From assembly GCA_005116895.1 (NCBI GenBank), contig SWDO01000002.1:41046-73906 (forward strand): a stretch of DNA of 32,861 bases. The letters are read 5' to 3'. The position numbers were made by a program, and so were the translations under genes. Positions 23,426 to 32,331 of this stretch are shown piece by piece; position 1 is the first letter of the stretch; the number at the start of each line of letters is the position of its first letter. Origin of the DNA: Nitrospira sp. GTDB lineage: Bacteria; Nitrospirota; Nitrospiria; Nitrospirales; Nitrospiraceae. The notes under the pieces are model-generated. The model searched no databases and was not told the DNA's origin. It worked only from the letters and a program-made list of their open reading frames with translations.

Positions 23426-23719
23426 TCATGACCGTGGCTCATCACCCAGCAACATCGCCCCGAGTTCACGAAGCCGGAAAAAGTAGAGTTTGGATTCGCT
23501 ATCCAATGTCTCCGTCAGTTCATCGAGATCTCCCAAGCAGTCTTTCACGATGGCCACCCGCTGGTCGTCAAGGCCCTCGGCGCTATCGAGGTAGAAGACC
23601 ACACAGCCACTGATAACTGTGTCGATCGTCATCAACTGTCCTTGGTGTGGGCTTGAAAACTGAGGCCAACCGGTGGCGCAATGCTGCTCCCACGCTGTTG
23701 CGATCTTGCTTCGATCCAT
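23426..23719 (-). CDS. Small protein of unknown function
   Basis: 97 residues from ATG 23719. The middle (TIDTVISGCVVFYLD) is hydrophobic and beta-like; the second half is helical and acidic (VKDCLGDLDELTETLDSESKLYFFRLRELG). No signal peptide. Ribosome site is poor: GAGAGG lies about 13 bases upstream. ATG at residue 30 is a possible shorter start. No family recognised. Confidence 0.6.
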   Translation of the reverse strand: MDRSKIATAWEQHCATGWPQFSSPHQGQLMTIDTVISGCVVFYLDSAEGLDDQRVAIVKDCLGDLDELTETLDSESKLYFFRLRELGAMLLGDEPRS

Positions 23720-23834
23720 GAGGTATTTCTAGCCTCTCTCTGCTACGAAAGCCAGCAGCCTAGCGCACGCGCGTGCAGAGGAGCAAGCATACAGACACGA
23801 GGTCGCAATGGAACCGCGTGGAGGAATCACAGGG

Positions 23835-25085
23835 TCAGGGGTATAGCCCACGCTGGAGATGTGCTTGGGCGACCTGGTCAATGCCACTCATGAGCGCAGC
23901 CATGCGCATGGACACTCGGCGTTCGCTCGAAAAATGAAGAGTGCGCTGAAAAGCGGACGTGATGATGTCTTGCAGCCGATTCTGGATGTCTGTTGCGCTC
24001 CAGAAAAATCGCTGCAGGTCCTGCACCCATTCGAAGTACGAGACGATGACACCGCCGGAGTTTGCGAGGATATCGGGGATCACGAAGATACCCTTGTCTG
24101 CGAGGATGCGGTCGGCTTCCAGAGTCGTCGGACCGTTTGCCCCTTCAGACAAGATTCGACACCTCAGGGAATTCGCATTTGTAGCCGTGATCTGCTCGGA
24201 TAGGGCGGCGGGCACGAGTACGGTGCAGTTTAATTGGAGTAATTCTTCATTCGTGATCGCGTCCCCAAGTTTGGTTTCATGCAGCGGCTGGCTGGGGTCG
24301 CGTCGAAGAAGCGCCGCGATATCCAACCCCTTGTTGCTGTAGATACCCCCGTTGACGTCACTGACAGCAATGATCCGTGCACCATGCTCGTGCATGATGC
24401 GGGCCGTGTGTGAGCCGACATTTCCAAATCCTTGAATCGCCACGGTGGCACCGTCAATTGACAACTTGAGGTGACGCAGCACCTCGTGCGTCACATAGAC
24501 GACTCCGCGTCCCGTTGCTTCTTCACGGCCCAGACTTCCTCCGATCGACAGCGGTTTGCCGGTCACGACGCCAGGAACGGCGTAGCCAACTTGCTGGCTG
24601 TACGTGTCCATCATCCATGCCATGATCTGAGCATCGGTCCCGACATCGGGGGCCGGGACATCCTTGTCCGGGCCAATCAGTGGGAAAATCTCCGCGGCGT
24701 ATCGTCGTGTCAGCCGCTGTAATTCAGCTGGGGATAGTTGTTTCGGCGCGACCGCGACTCCGCCTTTTGCGCCGCCGTACGGTAGTCCGGCCAGCGCACA
24801 TTTCCATGTCATCCACATTGCAAGAGCGGCCACCTCACCGAGGTTCACATCGGGATGGTAACGCACGCCGCCTTTGGAGGGGCCGCGGGATGAATCGTGT
24901 TGAACGCGATAGCCGGTAAAGACCTCGACCCGCCCGTCGTCCATCCGAACTGGCAGGCTGACCACGAGGGAGCGTTGGGGCAGTTTCAGTCGTTCGCGGA
25001 GGTTTGGGTCAAGTCCCATCGCCTCCGCCGCTTGATCGAACTGAGCAACCGCCAAACGAAACGTCGGGGTGTCGAGTTCTTGCAT
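23835..25085 (-). CDS. gdhA: Glutamate dehydrogenase (Glu/Leu/Phe/Val dehydrogenase family)
   Basis: 416 residues, normal for hexameric small-type enzymes. AGGAAGGA precedes the ATG. The substrate site has GPSKGGVRYHP (K71), K95 and the catalytic K107 in PYGGAKGG. The dinucleotide fold has GFGNVG (219-224) with Asp243 at the end of the next strand, which favours NAD over NADP. The C-terminal ANSGGVIVSYFEW is conserved. It interconverts glutamate and 2-oxoglutarate plus ammonia, a route for ammonium assimilation or release. It lies 33 bases after lipB on the same strand. Confidence 0.95.
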   Translation of the reverse strand: MQELDTPTFRLAVAQFDQAAEAMGLDPNLRERLKLPQRSLVVSLPVRMDDGRVEVFTGYRVQHDSSRGPSKGGVRYHPDVNLGEVAALAMWMTWKCALAGLPYGGAKGGVAVAPKQLSPAELQRLTRRYAAEIFPLIGPDKDVPAPDVGTDAQIMAWMMDTYSQQVGYAVPGVVTGKPLSIGGSLGREEATGRGVVYVTHEVLRHLKLSIDGATVAIQGFGNVGSHTARIMHEHGARIIAVSDVNGGIYSNKGLDIAALLRRDPSQPLHETKLGDAITNEELLQLNCTVLVPAALSEQITATNANSLRCRILSEGANGPTTLEADRILADKGIFVIPDILANSGGVIVSYFEWVQDLQRFFWSATDIQNRLQDIITSAFQRTLHFSSERRVSMRMAALMSGIDQVAQAHLQRGLYP

Positions 25086-25118
25086 CGTGGTCCTTCCTAG
25101 TTATCGAATAGATGTTCA

Positions 25119-25901
25119 TCAGTCTGTATCGAGTACTGCAGACCCATCGAGTTTGAGCATCCTGCGACAGAGCAGAGCAAGTTCCTGTTTAACGGGATCA
25201 AGCGAGATCGCCTTTTGGCACACCGCTGCCATGGATGTGATGCGGCAGTCCGAGAACCCACAGGGATGGATTCGATGGAACGGTGTCACGTCCAGATCCA
25301 CATTGAGCGCACACCCATGGAGCGTCACACCGCGCTCGATACGGATGCCGACGAAAGCAATTTTTTCAGGGGTTGGAGTCATGACCCAAACGCCGGGCTT
25401 GCCGGGGATGCGGTGGCCGGTGATATCCCAGCGGCTCAGCAATTGAACGATGATTTCTTCAAGTAAGCAGACCAATTGCCTTGGACCCGTGGCATGTCGA
25501 TCAACCTTAACCACGGGGTAGACCACAATCTGTCCAGGGCCGTGAAAGGTCACTGATCCCCCGCGATTGACATAATGCAGTTCCGCTCCGTGTTCACATA
25601 AGAGCGAGGCATTGCCGCCCCAGTGCGAGACGGTGGTGCGTCGCCCCAAGGTATAAACAGGTCGGTGCTCAAGGATCAAGACGGTGTCTGGCACTTGATC
25701 GCGGACCCGCTCCTCGTGCAAGCGAGACTGAAGATCCCATGCATGAAGATAGGGAACTGGGTCTGAAAAGACTCGAACAGCCTCTGCGTGTGGATTGAGA
25801 ACATCCGGAGCTGGAGCGGGGATGGCAGTGGGAGGGTTCACTGGGGCACCTGATGGAAGCGACAGGTTGGTCCACCAAGGAGAAACGAACGCCTGTCCCA
25901 T
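25119..25901 (-). CDS. lipB: Octanoyltransferase LipB
   Basis: 260 residues, with about 40 more at the N terminus than most LipB. That part is Pro/Ala-rich, and I see no better internal start. The catalytic domain has GRRTT, RGGSVTFHGPGQ (113-124), K180 in EKIAFVGIRI, LHGCALNVDLD and the active-site C214 in HPCGFSDCRITSM. LipB moves octanoyl from ACP to lipoyl domains of 2-oxoacid dehydrogenases or GcvH. It lies downstream of the sigma-factor gene and upstream of gdhA on the minus strand. Confidence 0.93.
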   Translation of the reverse strand: MGQAFVSPWWTNLSLPSGAPVNPPTAIPAPAPDVLNPHAEAVRVFSDPVPYLHAWDLQSRLHEERVRDQVPDTVLILEHRPVYTLGRRTTVSHWGGNASLLCEHGAELHYVNRGGSVTFHGPGQIVVYPVVKVDRHATGPRQLVCLLEEIIVQLLSRWDITGHRIPGKPGVWVMTPTPEKIAFVGIRIERGVTLHGCALNVDLDVTPFHRIHPCGFSDCRITSMAAVCQKAISLDPVKQELALLCRRMLKLDGSAVLDTD

Positions 25902-25993
25902 GGTCTGTCTCTAAGGGGGGCAGCTGGACTAGGGAGAAGACATGTGTGCATGGAGTGCACATTGTCGCATAACGACCCATGCAGTGGAAAGTT

Positions 25994-26024
25994 GCGTGCC
26001 GACGGTCATGAATCTGGCCGCCGG
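25994..26024 (-). terminator. Possible terminator after the sigma-factor gene
   Basis: On the minus strand GTGCCG pairs with CGGCAC, extended by two GC pairs after bulges, with a short T-containing stretch beyond. Nearby, TGTGCA (25945-25950) and TGCACA (25956-25961) form a small inverted repeat before lipB that could be a binding site. Both are weak calls. Confidence 0.3.
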
Positions 26025-26044
26025 CACGAGGATAACCAGAGGGT

Positions 26045-27295
26045 CTACTTGATGGCGACGAAGAGTTCCTTAATCTCCGGGGTCTTCAGCTTCTTGAGCG
26101 CTTTGGCTTCGATTTGGCGGATACGCTCGCGGGTCACGGACAAACTTTGACCAACTTGCTCCAGGTTGCTGGCTTCATCGTAGCCGATCCCAAACCGGAG
26201 TCTGATGACGGTTTGCTCGCGAGGCGTCAAGGTATTGAGAATTCGGGCCAGTTGATCGGTCAACTCGCTCCGGTGGACATGCGCATCGGGTGGAACGGCC
26301 TGCTGATCTGGAATCATGTCGCCAAACTGTGTCTCTCCGTCACCAATTGGAGATTCTAAGGCGACGGGTTCCTGAAACGCCTGCATGGTCTCGCGGATCC
26401 TTTCTGGCCTCATGCGCAGCACATGAGCGATCTCTTCTAACCGAGCGGGCCGACCGAATTGCTGCCCAAGCTTCCGCATGACGCGGAGGACTCGATGCGA
26501 CGCTTCGGTCTGGTGCACCGGAATCCGAATCGTTCTCGATTGATCCGCAATTGCGCGGGTGATGCCTTGTCGAATCCACCACGTCGCGTAGGTGCTGAAT
26601 TTGAATCCTTTCCGATACTGATATCGCTCGGCCGCCTTCATCAGGCCGATGTTGCCCTCCTGTACGAGATCCAGCAAACTCAATCCCCGTCCGGTGTAAT
26701 GCTTGGCCACATCGACCACTAAGCGCAAGTTATGCCGTACGAGCTCATCCTTGCCTTGCTCCAGAATGATCCTGGCGGATCGGATTTCATCAAGCGATGC
26801 CTTCAATTGCTTTGTCGTTGTTGCGGTAGGTCTGAGATCTGCGTCTGAGGGACTCAGGGCGGTGCCTAAAGCCCTCTCCGCATTGTCCAATGCGGTGGCT
26901 GAAAACCCGCTCAATCGTCTGACGACTTGGAGCACTTTCACGGTGTCTGTACAGATAGACGTACGCTTAGACTTGAGCAGCACCTTCACCGCTTGCCGCA
27001 GCGTAGTCCGAATGCGTCGTGTTCCATGGTCTACGCGCCTGGCAATCGTGACCTCTTCTTCTCGCGTCAAGAGTTCCCGTTCGCCGAAGGACCGGAAGTA
27101 CAACGATTCCAAGAAAAATGGGCTGGCCCCCGGGCTTGGACGCATGACCGGTTGGGGCTTCCCATCCGCCTCGGACTCCTCAGTCTCTACACGACCAATC
27201 ATTCCCAATATGCCGCTTGCATTCGCATCATCGGCATCGGGGGCGAACCTTGTCCGTATATCCAGTCCCTCAGAGGATCGAAGTTCTTCTTTCAT
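26045..27295 (-). CDS. RNA polymerase sigma factor, sigma-70 family (RpoD/RpoS-like)
   Basis: 416 residues; AAGGGG precedes the ATG. Region 1.2 is SPFFLESLYFRSFGERELLTREEE (near 58-81, quoted in part: YFRSFGERELLT). Regions 2.1-2.4 are near 185-260, with DLVQEGNIGLMKA, FKFSTYATWWIRQ and TIRIPVH. Region 3 has ARLEEIAHVLRM. Region 4 has LTPREQTVIRLRFGI and the helix-turn-helix LSVTRERIRQIEAKALKKL. A non-conserved insert of about 100 residues (about 90-185) separates regions 1.2 and 2.1, shorter than in primary RpoD. No region 1.1 is obvious. I favour an RpoS-like group 2 factor, but a primary sigma cannot be excluded without the rest of the genome. Confidence 0.9.
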   Translation of the reverse strand: MKEELRSSEGLDIRTRFAPDADDANASGILGMIGRVETEESEADGKPQPVMRPSPGASPFFLESLYFRSFGERELLTREEEVTIARRVDHGTRRIRTTLRQAVKVLLKSKRTSICTDTVKVLQVVRRLSGFSATALDNAERALGTALSPSDADLRPTATTTKQLKASLDEIRSARIILEQGKDELVRHNLRLVVDVAKHYTGRGLSLLDLVQEGNIGLMKAAERYQYRKGFKFSTYATWWIRQGITRAIADQSRTIRIPVHQTEASHRVLRVMRKLGQQFGRPARLEEIAHVLRMRPERIRETMQAFQEPVALESPIGDGETQFGDMIPDQQAVPPDAHVHRSELTDQLARILNTLTPREQTVIRLRFGIGYDEASNLEQVGQSLSVTRERIRQIEAKALKKLKTPEIKELFVAIK

Positions 27296-27555
27296 CGTGT
27301 CACCCCTTGCTCTGGTTGAAGATCACTCACCATGGTTAGAGTCTTATTGAGTCAAGAAGATTCACCGAATCATTTCCGGTGTATTCCTTCTACGAAGCAA
27401 AAGGGATGCTGGATTGAAGATGAGAGCCGGTCGGTGTAATCAGCTCGAAAAATCAGAAAGATTAGTGTTGGCTAATGAGAGAACGAATAACGAACTGTCG
27501 CACTTATGCGGCATCTATGTAGAATTGGCACCAACGATCAGACTGAAATGCCACA

Positions 27556-28302
27556 CTATTTCGGTAGCAATCCCTTGAGGAACGGGGCAAGGGTATCGAT
27601 TGGAATTGGGAAGATCGTCGTCGAGTTTTTCTCAGCCGCGATCTCGACGAGTGTCTGGAGATATCGCAGCTGCAGCGCGGCAGGGTTTCGGCTGATCACA
27701 TCCGCCGCTTCAGCCAGTTTCTGCGCGGCTTGAAATTCCCCTTCCGCATGGATGATTTTGGCTCGACGTTCCCGCTCGGCTTCCGCTTGCCTGGCAATCG
27801 CACGTTGCATGTCTTGAGGGATATCCACATTCTTGACCTCGACGGCAGCAACCTTGACTCCCCATGGTTCGGTCTGTTGATCGATAATTCGCTGCAGATC
27901 GGCATTGATGTCGTCACGTTTCGATAACAGGTCGTCGAACTGGCTTTGACCGAGCACACTCCGCAGCGTGGTTTGAGCCACTTGTGACGTCGAATAGAGA
28001 TAATCTTGAACGGCGACCACGGCACGCTGGGGATCGACCACCCTGAGAAAGATGACGGCGTTTACTTTCACGGAAATGTTATCCCGCGTGATGACATCTT
28101 GCGAGGGGACTTCCATGGTGACGGTTTGCAAGTTGACGCGGACCATTTGCTGGAGTACAGGCACCACCAACCTGATGCCAGGTCCCTTCACTGTCTGAAA
28201 CTTACCGAGCACAAAGACCACGAGCCGTTCGTATTCCATGACACGTTTGAAACTGGCATAGAGAACAAAACCCAATACAACCAACGGGATGAGCAATGAC
28301 AT
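27556..28302 (-). CDS. Slipin / stomatin-like SPFH-domain membrane protein
   Basis: 248 residues from ATG 28302, preceded by AAGGAG at ideal spacing; ATG 28326 lies upstream of that site and is less likely. One N-terminal membrane hairpin ([17 protein letters not shown]) precedes the SPFH/Band 7 domain (V-x-E-Y-E-R-x-V-V-F-x-L-G-K-F, then [18 protein letters not shown]). A helical segment rich in Ala and Glu ([18 protein letters not shown]) follows, then a C-terminal tail ([11 protein letters not shown]). Slipins form membrane rings and pair with NfeD proteases; here nfeD is directly upstream with 25 bases between. Roles in membrane microdomains or protein quality control are proposed for the family. 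Confidence 0.92.
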   Translation of the reverse strand: MSLLIPLVVLGFVLYASFKRVMEYERLVVFVLGKFQTVKGPGIRLVVPVLQQMVRVNLQTVTMEVPSQDVITRDNISVKVNAVIFLRVVDPQRAVVAVQDYLYSTSQVAQTTLRSVLGQSQFDDLLSKRDDINADLQRIIDQQTEPWGVKVAAVEVKNVDIPQDMQRAIARQAEAERERRAKIIHAEGEFQAAQKLAEAADVISRNPAALQLRYLQTLVEIAAEKNSTTIFPIPIDTLAPFLKGLLPK

Positions 28303-28327
28303 AGCGGCTCCTTCGTGTTCAGGCATT

Positions 28328-29656
28328 CTATTTGTGGACCGGGCCTACATTCACCGTCAGCCCCTCAACCGACGTCACTTCCGCAGCCTCTCCCTGCCGA
28401 ATCGGGATCTGGCTGATGGCCTCCCAGATCTCCCCATGTAGAGCGATTTGGCCACGTGGATTGAGATCTGTCTTTGCGATCCCAATCGATCCGATCATGC
28501 TTTCAACTCCTGTCACTGGTCCGCGGCGCCCACCCTTGGCTGCCATCCAGATGCCGGTTCCGACCAGGGCGCCAACCGTGATGACGGTCGGCAACAGAAA
28601 TGACAAGGACACCTGCATGAACGGTGCGTCACTCTTGATGAGGAGGAGACCACCTAAAGTCATGGCAGCCAATCCGCCAAGTGCGAGTACTCCATAGCTA
28701 GTCACTGAAATTTCAAGCAGGAGAAACACGATGCCGAGTATCACAAGGAGGGCACCTGCATAGTTCACGGGGAGCGATTGGAGCGAATAGAAAGCCAGGA
28801 TCAAACTGATGGCACCGATGATCCCGGGGAGGATAGCCCCAGGGCTGTACAGTTCGGCCATGATTCCAATGGTTCCAATGGACATCAGGAGATAGGCGAT
28901 GTTGGGATCGCTCAACGCCTTGAGCAATTCCAGACGCGTTCCCATTGGGAATTCGCGAAGCGTGACGGCCTCGCTTGAGAACGTGATTGCCCCCGTAGAA
29001 AGGACGATCTTTCTCCCGTTCAGCTGCTGTAAGAGCGCGGGAATGTTCTCAGCCACCATATCGATGATCTTGAGTTTCAACGCTTCTTGCTCTGTGGCGG
29101 AGACACTCTTTCGAACCGCATCTTCAGCCCATGATATGTTCCGTCCACGCTGCTCCGCGATGCTCTTGATGTAAGCCGCCGCATCGTTTTCCACTTTCTC
29201 CTTCATCGTGTTGTCCATTTCACCGCCGCCCATCGCGACTGGGTGTGCGGCTCCAATGTTGGTTCCTGGTGCCATGGCGGCCACATGGGCCGCTAGTGTA
29301 ATGAAGACTCCTGCAGAGGCAGCCCGGCCTCCAGAAGGAGCGACGAACACGATCACAGGGAGGGGTGAACTGGTCATCTCTTTGATCATCAGGCGCATGG
29401 AGGTGTCCAATCCTCCGGGCGTATCGAGTTTGAAGATCAGAGCCTGGGCACCCGACGAGTGGGCCAAGGCGAGAGCGTCGTGCAGGTACTCCGCAGCTAC
29501 CGGGTTGATCACTCCTTCATAACTGGCAACGACGATGTCACCGGCATAGGTCGGACTGCTCATGAGGATCAGGTATAGGGAGATGACGGCACCTCCCATC
29601 GCCGCTGCGAGAATCTGTCTGTGTAGAGACCTGTACAGAAACACGATGCCACGCAT
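28328..29656 (-). CDS. nfeD: NfeD membrane-bound serine protease (long form)
   Basis: 442 residues from ATG 29656, with GGAG six bases upstream; ATG 29668 is four codons earlier and lacks a site. A signal/anchor (to about 40) leads to a ClpP-like protease domain. [11 protein letters not shown], a nucleophilic Ser in [10 protein letters not shown] (about 114) and a Lys in [10 protein letters not shown] (about 154) form the expected Ser-Lys dyad. Four or five membrane helices follow (about 250-370), then the small OB-fold NfeD domain ([19 protein letters not shown] to the C terminus). It belongs to the family that cleaves slipin C-terminal tails. It forms an operon with the slipin. Confidence 0.93.
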   Translation of the reverse strand: MRGIVFLYRSLHRQILAAAMGGAVISLYLILMSSPTYAGDIVVASYEGVINPVAAEYLHDALALAHSSGAQALIFKLDTPGGLDTSMRLMIKEMTSSPLPVIVFVAPSGGRAASAGVFITLAAHVAAMAPGTNIGAAHPVAMGGGEMDNTMKEKVENDAAAYIKSIAEQRGRNISWAEDAVRKSVSATEQEALKLKIIDMVAENIPALLQQLNGRKIVLSTGAITFSSEAVTLREFPMGTRLELLKALSDPNIAYLLMSIGTIGIMAELYSPGAILPGIIGAISLILAFYSLQSLPVNYAGALLVILGIVFLLLEISVTSYGVLALGGLAAMTLGGLLLIKSDAPFMQVSLSFLLPTVITVGALVGTGIWMAAKGGRRGPVTGVESMIGSIGIAKTDLNPRGQIALHGEIWEAISQIPIRQGEAAEVTSVEGLTVNVGPVHK

Positions 29657-29676
29657 TGTGAACTCCATGCGCGCAA

Positions 29677-29691
29677 GGCGCTAAAAGCGCC
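29677..29691. other. Small perfect hairpin in the nfeD leader
   Basis: GGCGCT and AGCGCC pair around AAA in the divergent nfeD/trmI gap, just upstream of the nfeD start. It could affect nfeD mRNA structure. No tract of T follows. Confidence 0.3.
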
Positions 29692-29757
29692 GAAGGTATG
29701 AACATCGCGTAGATCAAGAAATTCTACTTTCTTAGGCTGTCACGAAATGGCCGTTGG

Positions 29758-29787
29758 TTGCAAACTTCGGAACGAACCCCCTAGAAT
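29758..29787 (+). promoter_or_regulatory. Candidate promoter of trmI giving a leaderless mRNA
   Basis: TTGCAA (29758-29763), 18-bp spacer, TAGAAT (29782-29787). Transcription would start at about 29794-29795, the first base of the ATG chosen for trmI. No Shine-Dalgarno sequence precedes that ATG, which fits leaderless translation. Confidence 0.5.
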
Positions 29788-29794
29788 GCGCGGC

Positions 29795-30673
29795 ATGTCT
29801 CAATTATCAAGCGGCGAACGCATCCATCTGGTCGATCACAAAAGGCGCCAGTATGCCCTTACGTTGAAGGCTGGCGACACCTATCAATTCAGCGGTCAGA
29901 AGATCGCTCACGACGCGATTATCGGACGGCCGGATGGGACCATCGTCGTTCTGTCGGGCGGGAAAAAGATGTTGGCGGTCCGGCCAACCTTCGGAGACTA
30001 CGTGCTGAAAATGCCGCGAGGCGCTCAAGTGCTCTATCCGAAAGACCTTGCGCTTATTCCCATGTGGGCGGATGTCTATCCGGGTGCGCGGGTGTTCGAG
30101 TCCGGAACCGGCTCAGGCGCCCTAACCATGGCGCTCTTGCGAGCAGTCGGGCCACGAGGGTTGGTGGTGACCTATGAGATGCGGGAGGATTTTGCCCGCA
30201 CCGCACTCCTGAATATTGATCGCTATATGGGTCCCGTGCCGAACCTGACGGCATTGCGGAAGAATACCTACGAAGGCATTGAGCTGCTTGATGATGGAAT
30301 TCCATTCGATCGTGTCGTGCTCGACTTACCTGAGCCTTGGCAAGTGGTCCCGCATGCAGCCACCGCACTGCGATCCGGCGGGATTTATCTGAGTTTTGTC
30401 CCCACCGTGCCCCAAGTCGTACAAACGGTCGAGGCGCTTGAACGGGCAACGGTGTTCGGGATGATCGAAACGTTTGAAACGTTGCTCCGAACCTGGTCTG
30501 TGCAAGGGAGGAGTGTGCGGCCTGATCATCGCATGGTCGCTCATTCTGGATTCATCACCGTAGCCAGAAAGGTGGAGCCAGGGCTGCTCCGTTCGATGGG
30601 TGGGAGAGAGGCTCCTCCAGACGGAGACCGGGAAGGTCTGTCCGATGAAGCAGAAGAGGAATTGAACGCATGA
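29795..30673 (+). CDS. trmI: tRNA (adenine-58-N1)-methyltransferase TrmI
   Basis: 292 residues from ATG 29795 (MSQLSSGERIHLVD). ATG 29747 and 29786 are in-frame alternatives, but they overlap the likely promoter. An N-terminal beta domain (KRRQYALTLKAG; GRPDGTIV) is followed by the Rossmann methyltransferase: ESGTGSGALTMALL (AdoMet loop), YEMREDFARTA and LDLPEPWQVVPHA with the catalytic Asp. It ends HSGFITVARKV plus an acidic tail. The enzyme makes m1A58 in the T loop of tRNA, which stabilises tRNA structure. Its stop overlaps the start of the SDR gene (ATGA). Confidence 0.92.
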   Translation: MSQLSSGERIHLVDHKRRQYALTLKAGDTYQFSGQKIAHDAIIGRPDGTIVVLSGGKKMLAVRPTFGDYVLKMPRGAQVLYPKDLALIPMWADVYPGARVFESGTGSGALTMALLRAVGPRGLVVTYEMREDFARTALLNIDRYMGPVPNLTALRKNTYEGIELLDDGIPFDRVVLDLPEPWQVVPHAATALRSGGIYLSFVPTVPQVVQTVEALERATVFGMIETFETLLRTWSVQGRSVRPDHRMVAHSGFITVARKVEPGLLRSMGGREAPPDGDREGLSDEAEEELNA

Positions 30674-31431
30674 ATAGGTTAGAAGGCAAGGTAACCGTGG
30701 TGACGGGAGGTAATGCCGGAATCGGCGAAGCCATCGCAAAACGTTTTGCCGAGGAGGGGGCCTCGGTTGTCATCACGGGACGTCGGCAACAAGAAGTGGA
30801 TCGTGTGGCCAGTGTGATCCGACACAACAAGGGAAAAGTACTCGGAGTTGCCGGTTCAGTGACGGACGAAACCCATGTACTGGATGTCGTCCGTCGAGCG
30901 CTTGATAGTTTTGGGCGGATCGACATTCTGGTCAACAATGCGGGGATCGGTGAGTTTGGGAAGCGGCTCCACGAAACTGATGATGCCGTTTGGGCAAACG
31001 TACTGGATATCAATTTAACCGGGGTCTTCCGCATGGCACGAGCCGTCATCCCTCACATGCTGAAACAAGGACGAGGCTCGATCATCAATATCTCGTCCAT
31101 TGCCAGTCTAGTCGGTCTCTCTGGCGTAGCCGCCTATACGGCATCTAAAGGGGCGCTTGACGCTTTGACGCGCGCACTAGCCGTCGAATATGCGAAGGAA
31201 GGAATTCGCTGTAATGTGGTGAACCCCGGTCTCATCGATACACCTATGGCGGCCCCCCTGATGGCTAATCCGGATATGCTCCAGCCCATTCTGGCCCAAT
31301 ACGCGATACCTCGTCCTGGGACACCAGAAGAAGTGGCGAATCTGGTTCTGTATCTGGCTTCGGATGAAGCAGCCTGGATGACTGGCGCGACCATTCCTAT
31401 TGATGGGGGTATGACCGTTTATAAAGGGTAG
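30670..31431 (+). CDS. Short-chain dehydrogenase/reductase (FabG-like)
   Basis: 253 residues. Classical SDR motifs are all present: TGGNAGIG (about 13-20), NNAGIG (about 87-92), the catalytic Ser in NISSIASLVG and Y-x-x-x-K in AAYTASKGAL (about 155-159), and the NPGLIDTPM segment. GRR after the second strand suggests NADPH. It ends IPIDGGMTVYKG. FabG acts on 3-oxoacyl-ACP, but family substrate ranges are wide, so the substrate is not set. It is translationally coupled to trmI, with aroE and aroK following. Confidence 0.9.
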   Translation: MNRLEGKVTVVTGGNAGIGEAIAKRFAEEGASVVITGRRQQEVDRVASVIRHNKGKVLGVAGSVTDETHVLDVVRRALDSFGRIDILVNNAGIGEFGKRLHETDDAVWANVLDINLTGVFRMARAVIPHMLKQGRGSIINISSIASLVGLSGVAAYTASKGALDALTRALAVEYAKEGIRCNVVNPGLIDTPMAAPLMANPDMLQPILAQYAIPRPGTPEEVANLVLYLASDEAAWMTGATIPIDGGMTVYKG

Positions 31432-31476
31432 TGGTTGCGGCAACGAGCGATAACAGCTCCCGTGTTAGGTCAAGAA

Positions 31477-32331
31477 ATGGACATTGATACTCGGACACAG
31501 TTTTGCGGAGTGATTGGCAATCCGGTCGGGCATTCACTGTCGCCAGCTATCCACAATGCGGCGTTCCACACACTGCGGCTCAACTTTGTCTATCTTGCCT
31601 GGCAAGTGGAAGCAATCGGTGAGGCCATCAAAGGGCTTCGCGCACTGGGGAACTTTCGCGGAGCGAGCGTCACGATCCCTCACAAAGTGGCTGCCATACC
31701 TTTTCTTGATCGTGTGGAGCAAACGGCTCAGCGGATTGGTGCGATCAACACCATTGTAGCTGAAAAGGACGAACTCACTGGGTACAACACGGACGCGACA
31801 GGTGCTCTGAGAGCTTTGAAGATGGGCGGAGTTGCGCTAACGGGCAAACGCATTGTCGTTCTCGGTTCGGGAGGTGCCGCCCGAGCAATCGCCTTCGCAC
31901 TGGCCGCTGAGTCCGGTGCAGAGAAATTAACCTTGCTGGGGATTGAGGATGTGGAGCGGACTCGCTTGGCTCAGGATATTCGTTCCACGACAGTGGTGAC
32001 GGTAGAGGATTCGTATCTGGATGAGTCCACCCTTCGTCGGGTTCTTCCTGCTGCGCACATACTCATTCATTGCACTCCAGTCGGGATGTCTCCGAAAGTC
32101 GAGGCCACCTGTGTTCCTGCTTCGCTCCTCCATCCCGACCTGGCTGTCATGGATATTGTCTACAACCCACTCGAAACCAGATTGCTCAAGGATGCGAAGC
32201 ATGTAGGGTGTAAGACGATTCCGGGATTGGAGATGTTTCTTAATCAGGCTGTCGCGCAGTTTGAGCTCTGGACTAATCAACCGGCGCCAGTTGATGTGAT
32301 GCGCCAGGTCTTGGAGTCTCACTTCCGATGA
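31477..32331 (+). CDS. aroE: Shikimate dehydrogenase
   Basis: 284 residues from ATG 31477, with TAGG seven bases upstream; TTG 31435 would add 14 unrelated residues. The shikimate site has GNPVGHSLSPAIHN, then SVTIPHK with the catalytic Lys, NTDATG with the catalytic Asp, and the cofactor loop GSGGAARAIA. The C terminus keeps PGLEMFLNQAVAQFELW. It reduces 3-dehydroshikimate to shikimate with NADPH. The stop overlaps aroK (ATGA), so the two are translated together. Confidence 0.95.
   Translation: MDIDTRTQFCGVIGNPVGHSLSPAIHNAAFHTLRLNFVYLAWQVEAIGEAIKGLRALGNFRGASVTIPHKVAAIPFLDRVEQTAQRIGAINTIVAEKDELTGYNTDATGALRALKMGGVALTGKRIVVLGSGGAARAIAFALAAESGAEKLTLLGIEDVERTRLAQDIRSTTVVTVEDSYLDESTLRRVLPAAHILIHCTPVGMSPKVEATCVPASLLHPDLAVMDIVYNPLETRLLKDAKHVGCKTIPGLEMFLNQAVAQFELWTNQPAPVDVMRQVLESHFR

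Noticed and set aside
23251..23442. A 63-codon minus-strand frame between the two unknown genes, with ATGA overlap to the downstream start.
   Set aside because: It has no ribosome site, no recognisable motif, and overlaps the upstream gene's 3' end. The overlap with the next ATG may be chance. It is kept only as a remote possibility.
23763..23776. GCGCACGCGCGTGC palindrome in the gap between gdhA and the 97-residue protein gene.
   Set aside because: It is a short alternating GC/CG sequence that readily forms palindromes by chance, with no repeat elsewhere in the window.
27296..27555. 260-bp gap between the sigma-factor gene and the slipin gene, checked for RNA genes and mobile elements.
   Set aside because: I saw only weak 5-bp inverted repeats (such as CACCG/CGGTG near 27363) and no tRNA, no terminator with a T-run and no convincing promoter.
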